From NCBI GenBank assembly GCA_023101725.1, contig JALJCO010012849.1, positions 1,364,001 through 1,428,000 on the forward strand: a stretch of 64,000 bases of DNA, read 5' to 3'. A program made the position numbers and the translations under genes. The DNA comes from Atherinomorus stipes (taxonomy: Eukaryota; Chordata; Actinopteri; Atheriniformes; Atherinidae). Below are positions 60,944-64,000 of the stretch, one piece after another. Below the pieces are notes generated by a model, which had not been told where the DNA came from, did no database searches, and saw nothing but the letters and a program-made list of their open reading frames with translations. Numbering within the stretch: the first letter of the stretch is position 1; the number at the start of each line of letters is the position of its first letter.

Positions 60944-63546
60944 TTAAGTTAGTATATCCACTACTGGGCAGTGCTGAATTTAGAGTTTATTTTCGTGCTC
61001 AGACACCAGTTGGTGGTTGTATAGACTGATATAAACATGTTTGTAACTGTCCAACACATATAGCCTTTCTTCAAAAGCTCCATTTATCTTCACAGCTGCT
61101 GTCCTCATCATCGTCTTCCTCCTCTGCTTCTTCTTTTTGTTCCTGATCTTCTTATCGTTTGTTTGTTCCCTTTGCTGATTGTATGTCAGCTGTAGCTCAA
61201 CACTGCCCCCGCGGTTTCCAGTGTTACGACTCTGTTTCCTGCAATGGATCCACAAACCTCCTGAAAATCCATCAAATAACGCATGTAAACGACGTAGTAG
61301 ACGGATGACAGCATCCGCCTGTCTGCGTGTTCGTCTTCTGTGTTGAGTGTAAATAGGCCTTTATGTAGACTAATTTAAGTCTCCCCCCTTTTTGGTGGGT
61401 GCGCCAAAGTCTACCGATTAGCCTGGGGAAGGCTAACAGACATCTGTCTGTCATCCTGTCTTCTCTCTGACCTCTTGCCCTGTTTTCTGCTGTGTCCAAA
61501 TTCAGGGGGTAGTTCCTCATAAGGACGCGTCCAATCCGGTCTACGTGGTCCTCCTTAGACGTAAGCAGCCTTCATATCCAGCCTTGGAAGGAAGTAGCCC
61601 TTAGATTTGGACACAGCCACTTTCTCTCTCCTCTCTTCTCTCCGTGCTGCCTTCTGTATCCTCTCAGGCTTTTTTGCAGAATTAACCATGGGTGCACATT
61701 CAGAACAGTCAATGTACTGATGCCCAGTTGCTGGCGTGTGACGTGATACCATAGAGCAAAATGCAGTCGGCTGTCACATGTTCCTGGCTTGAACACAAAG
61801 TTACAAAGTGAGGTTTCTCAGTCCCACGAAGCCAAGGAGCAATGCTGCCTCCGAGAATGTTCATAATAAATTTCTGTGAGCCATCAAAACCAGTAAGAAG
61901 CCTAGAGTTTAAGACCTAAAATTAATGCAGTGTTGCTTTAATGACAGCACTATGAAACTTTGTATTTCTTGCTATTGGCTGATTTGGCAACCCTCTGGGA
62001 AAGCTGGCAAATCAGAGCAGACCGGAGGTCTTAACCAGACAGATTATGACATGTTTAAACCACAGGGAAAAAAAGAATTATGCATCAGAACAACCCTAAA
62101 GCATGTAAACCCAGGCTAATGAACCCCCATTAACCTCAGATAAATTCTAGATTGCATTGAACAAGGACTGTGAACTTTAATCATTTCCATGCATGTTCAT
62201 TTTATTGGCATGTTTGAATAAATGATTACCTGAAGAGCTCAGGCATGAGAGACAAAATTATGCAATATGTATCAATGCATGCACTTTGACACCAAGACCT
62301 GCAGTTTCATATAACTCTTGTAATGAAGGTTTGTAGGTCCTGGAGATACCTTTTTACATCTCATGATCTGCCTTTAGGTTTCGGTTCAGTTCAGTTCAGT
62401 TCAGTTTACTTTATTAGTACTGGCAAGTAAATGTGGTTTGCAGTTGAGTCATTCATACAACAATGAAACATTAATCACCACAAAAACGCAGAGAACAAAA
62501 GGAGAAGTTCATTGTAGTGTCGTCACCTTCGACATAATGCATCAATACTACATTTAGGCCCTACAGGCCAAAGGATCACTTGCTGGATTGTCCTGGAAAT
62601 ATTGGCATTGACCTCTGCAATTTCTTATTTTGGAAAAATGAAAAAAAAATGAATTTTTGAAAAATATCTGTTTATTTATTTATTTATTTCTAATCTCTAA
62701 CAAAAGTCATGGACATTCATCACAACCTTTTATGTTTGCAACATGTGATAACACCATACATTTCAATAACAAGGAGGAAACTAGATCCAAGATGTCCGAA
62801 AATCAAATAAGGTTCCATGATCAGTCTAATTCTTGACAATTAATCTGGAATATTTTCCCAACTTTAGAAATTTGAATATTGGCAACAAAATATAATTCAT
62901 TTATACATTATTCACATTTCAAGTTTATTTCAACGGGCTTTGTGTATTTACTCATTCAAATGTGGAAAAAAAGTTAATCATCTCAATGAAGTATATTTAT
63001 GTTTCATACAGTATATTGATAAGACAATTGTGACTACTGAAAGAAACATGAGGAAATGATTTAGAAGTTCAAAATTGTGACAATTATTTAGTAAATTAAA
63101 GAAAAAAAAATTGAAATTAGACTTCGATGCAGGGCTCTCTTCAGGTGAGTATCAGGGTCAGGAAGCACCTGAGACATATTTCTACATACCTTGCTCATAG
63201 CAAGCCTAATATGGTCAAATGCCTGTGGACTTATACTGTGATTCATGAGTCTCACCACTAGAAGTGAGATGAACAGAAACTACACCTGAGAAAAACACGC
63301 CACAGAGCCACACCTGCTCCTGGACACTCAGAGGACGGAGCTGCAGGTCCTGACAGGTAGGATTTATCTGTATATCCGAGTTACCAGAGAGGTGAGTGGC
63401 AACTTAAGAGTTATAAAATGTAGTTTTTTTTTTTTTTTCTAGTTTTATTTACATTTGATTTGAAGTTAATATTTTTGCTTCATGTCTCTTGGTCTCTTGG
63501 CTTGGTGGTTAAACACTCTTTTATGGTGGTTTGTTCTCTGTTGCAG
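60944..63546. other. Intergenic, repeat fragments only
   Basis: At 62385-62405 GTTCA is tandemly repeated and leads into TTTACTTTATTAGTAC and TGGTTTGCAGTTGAGTCATT, which resembles the tail of a fish LINE/SINE. TTTA repeats lie at about 62670-62690. Donor-like sites at 63135, 63357 and 63392 on the plus strand could belong to an untranslated leader of the gene proposed at 63547. Confidence 0.45.
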
Positions 63547-64000
63547 GTTCAGCTTTGCAACCATTAACTTGGGTGGAAAAAATTGGATAATTGAAAGTCT
63601 TTGCTTTTCAAATCACTGACACTTTATGGGAAATCAGGTTAGTTCTCTTGTTATAAAAGACCTGTTTTACTTTAATCAAGACACGGCATGCAGTGCCAGC
63701 CAAACGTTTTGATAAACCTAACTAATAATTCTAATCCATTAGCTGTATTTACACTGTAGACAAGCAGAATATGTAAAAGTCACTCAAGCCAAAGTCTCCC
63801 ACTGTGGACTTTGGGCTGTGTTGAGGATCCTTATCCATTTGTAGGAGCTTTTGTCCTTTTATTAGTAACTATTTTGTAACAGATGATGTGCAGCTTATTA
63901 CTTCTTCATGTAATACATTTTTTCCATTGGTTGGTGAAATATTTCCTCTTGTTGCAACAGATTCACAAAACATTGGAAATGCAACCCCTTATGAACAGTT
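63547..64000 (+). CDS. Possible 5' end of an unidentified gene (two putative exons, partial)
   Basis: A pyrimidine-rich TTGCAG acceptor precedes 63547 and a CAG/GTTAGT donor follows 63637. In this 91-base exon an ATG at 63626 has an in-frame TGA three codons upstream and starts a frame reading MGNQ up to the donor in phase 0. A second acceptor (CTCTTGTTGCAACAG) ends at 63960, and the frame continues as IHKTLEMQPLMNS to the window end. Gly2 would allow N-myristoylation. I do not recognise the protein; chance is a real alternative, since only 17 codons are visible. Confidence 0.28.

Overview
This window is vertebrate nuclear DNA, most likely from a ray-finned (teleost) fish. It has one large split gene with GT-AG introns, no operons, many microsatellites and homopolymers, and many DNA-transposon families common in fish genomes (Tc1, hAT-like and TTAA-flanked elements, and a tRNA-derived SINE). 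I see no prokaryotic features, CRISPR arrays or rRNA.

The one gene I can establish lies on the minus strand, from the start codon at 54269 to the stop at 5939. It encodes the gamma subunit of Ca2+/calmodulin-dependent protein kinase II (camk2g). I could place every constitutive exon. Exon phases are mutually consistent, and exon lengths for kinase, regulatory segment and hub match what I recall of the vertebrate CaMKII layout (65, 95, 60, 55, 66, 73, 103, 84, 95, 123, 84, 43 ... 76, 95, 233 coding bases). The 21 exons joined give 1710 bases, or 569 residues plus stop. The gamma assignment rests on HIHQHD before the HRD motif, MLVSRNFS after the calmodulin site, HKFYFEN in the hub and the C-terminus GAPAAPLQ. 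I cannot say which of the two teleost gamma paralogues it is.

Layout from high to low coordinates. 54.27-54.56 kb: 5' UTR and GC-rich promoter. 54.2-20.5 kb: exons 1-11 (catalytic domain and autoinhibitory Thr287), with a 17 kb intron 2 and a 6.6 kb intron 3 full of transposons. 18.2 kb: exon 12 (calmodulin-binding end). 17.4-12.2 kb: a cluster of small linker exons (13-18). 9.65-9.79 kb: a previously unplaced 141-base cassette that fits the reading frame. 7.25-5.94 kb: hub exons 19-21. About 4.1-1.5 kb: a probable 3' UTR exon reached by splicing just after the stop codon.

The region 54.6-63.5 kb is intergenic, with transposon debris and T-rich low-complexity sequence. At the far right, on the plus strand, a non-coding leader exon ending in a short ATG reading frame (63547-63637) and a following acceptor (63960/63961) may be the start of the next gene; this is tentative.

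The best unexplained signals are the linker cassette, the possible plus-strand gene start, a nested transposon insertion whose two target duplications can both be read, RFX-type X-box matches in introns, and a CCAAT-rich GC island inside the presumed 3' UTR. I found nothing that looks like an entirely new biological system.
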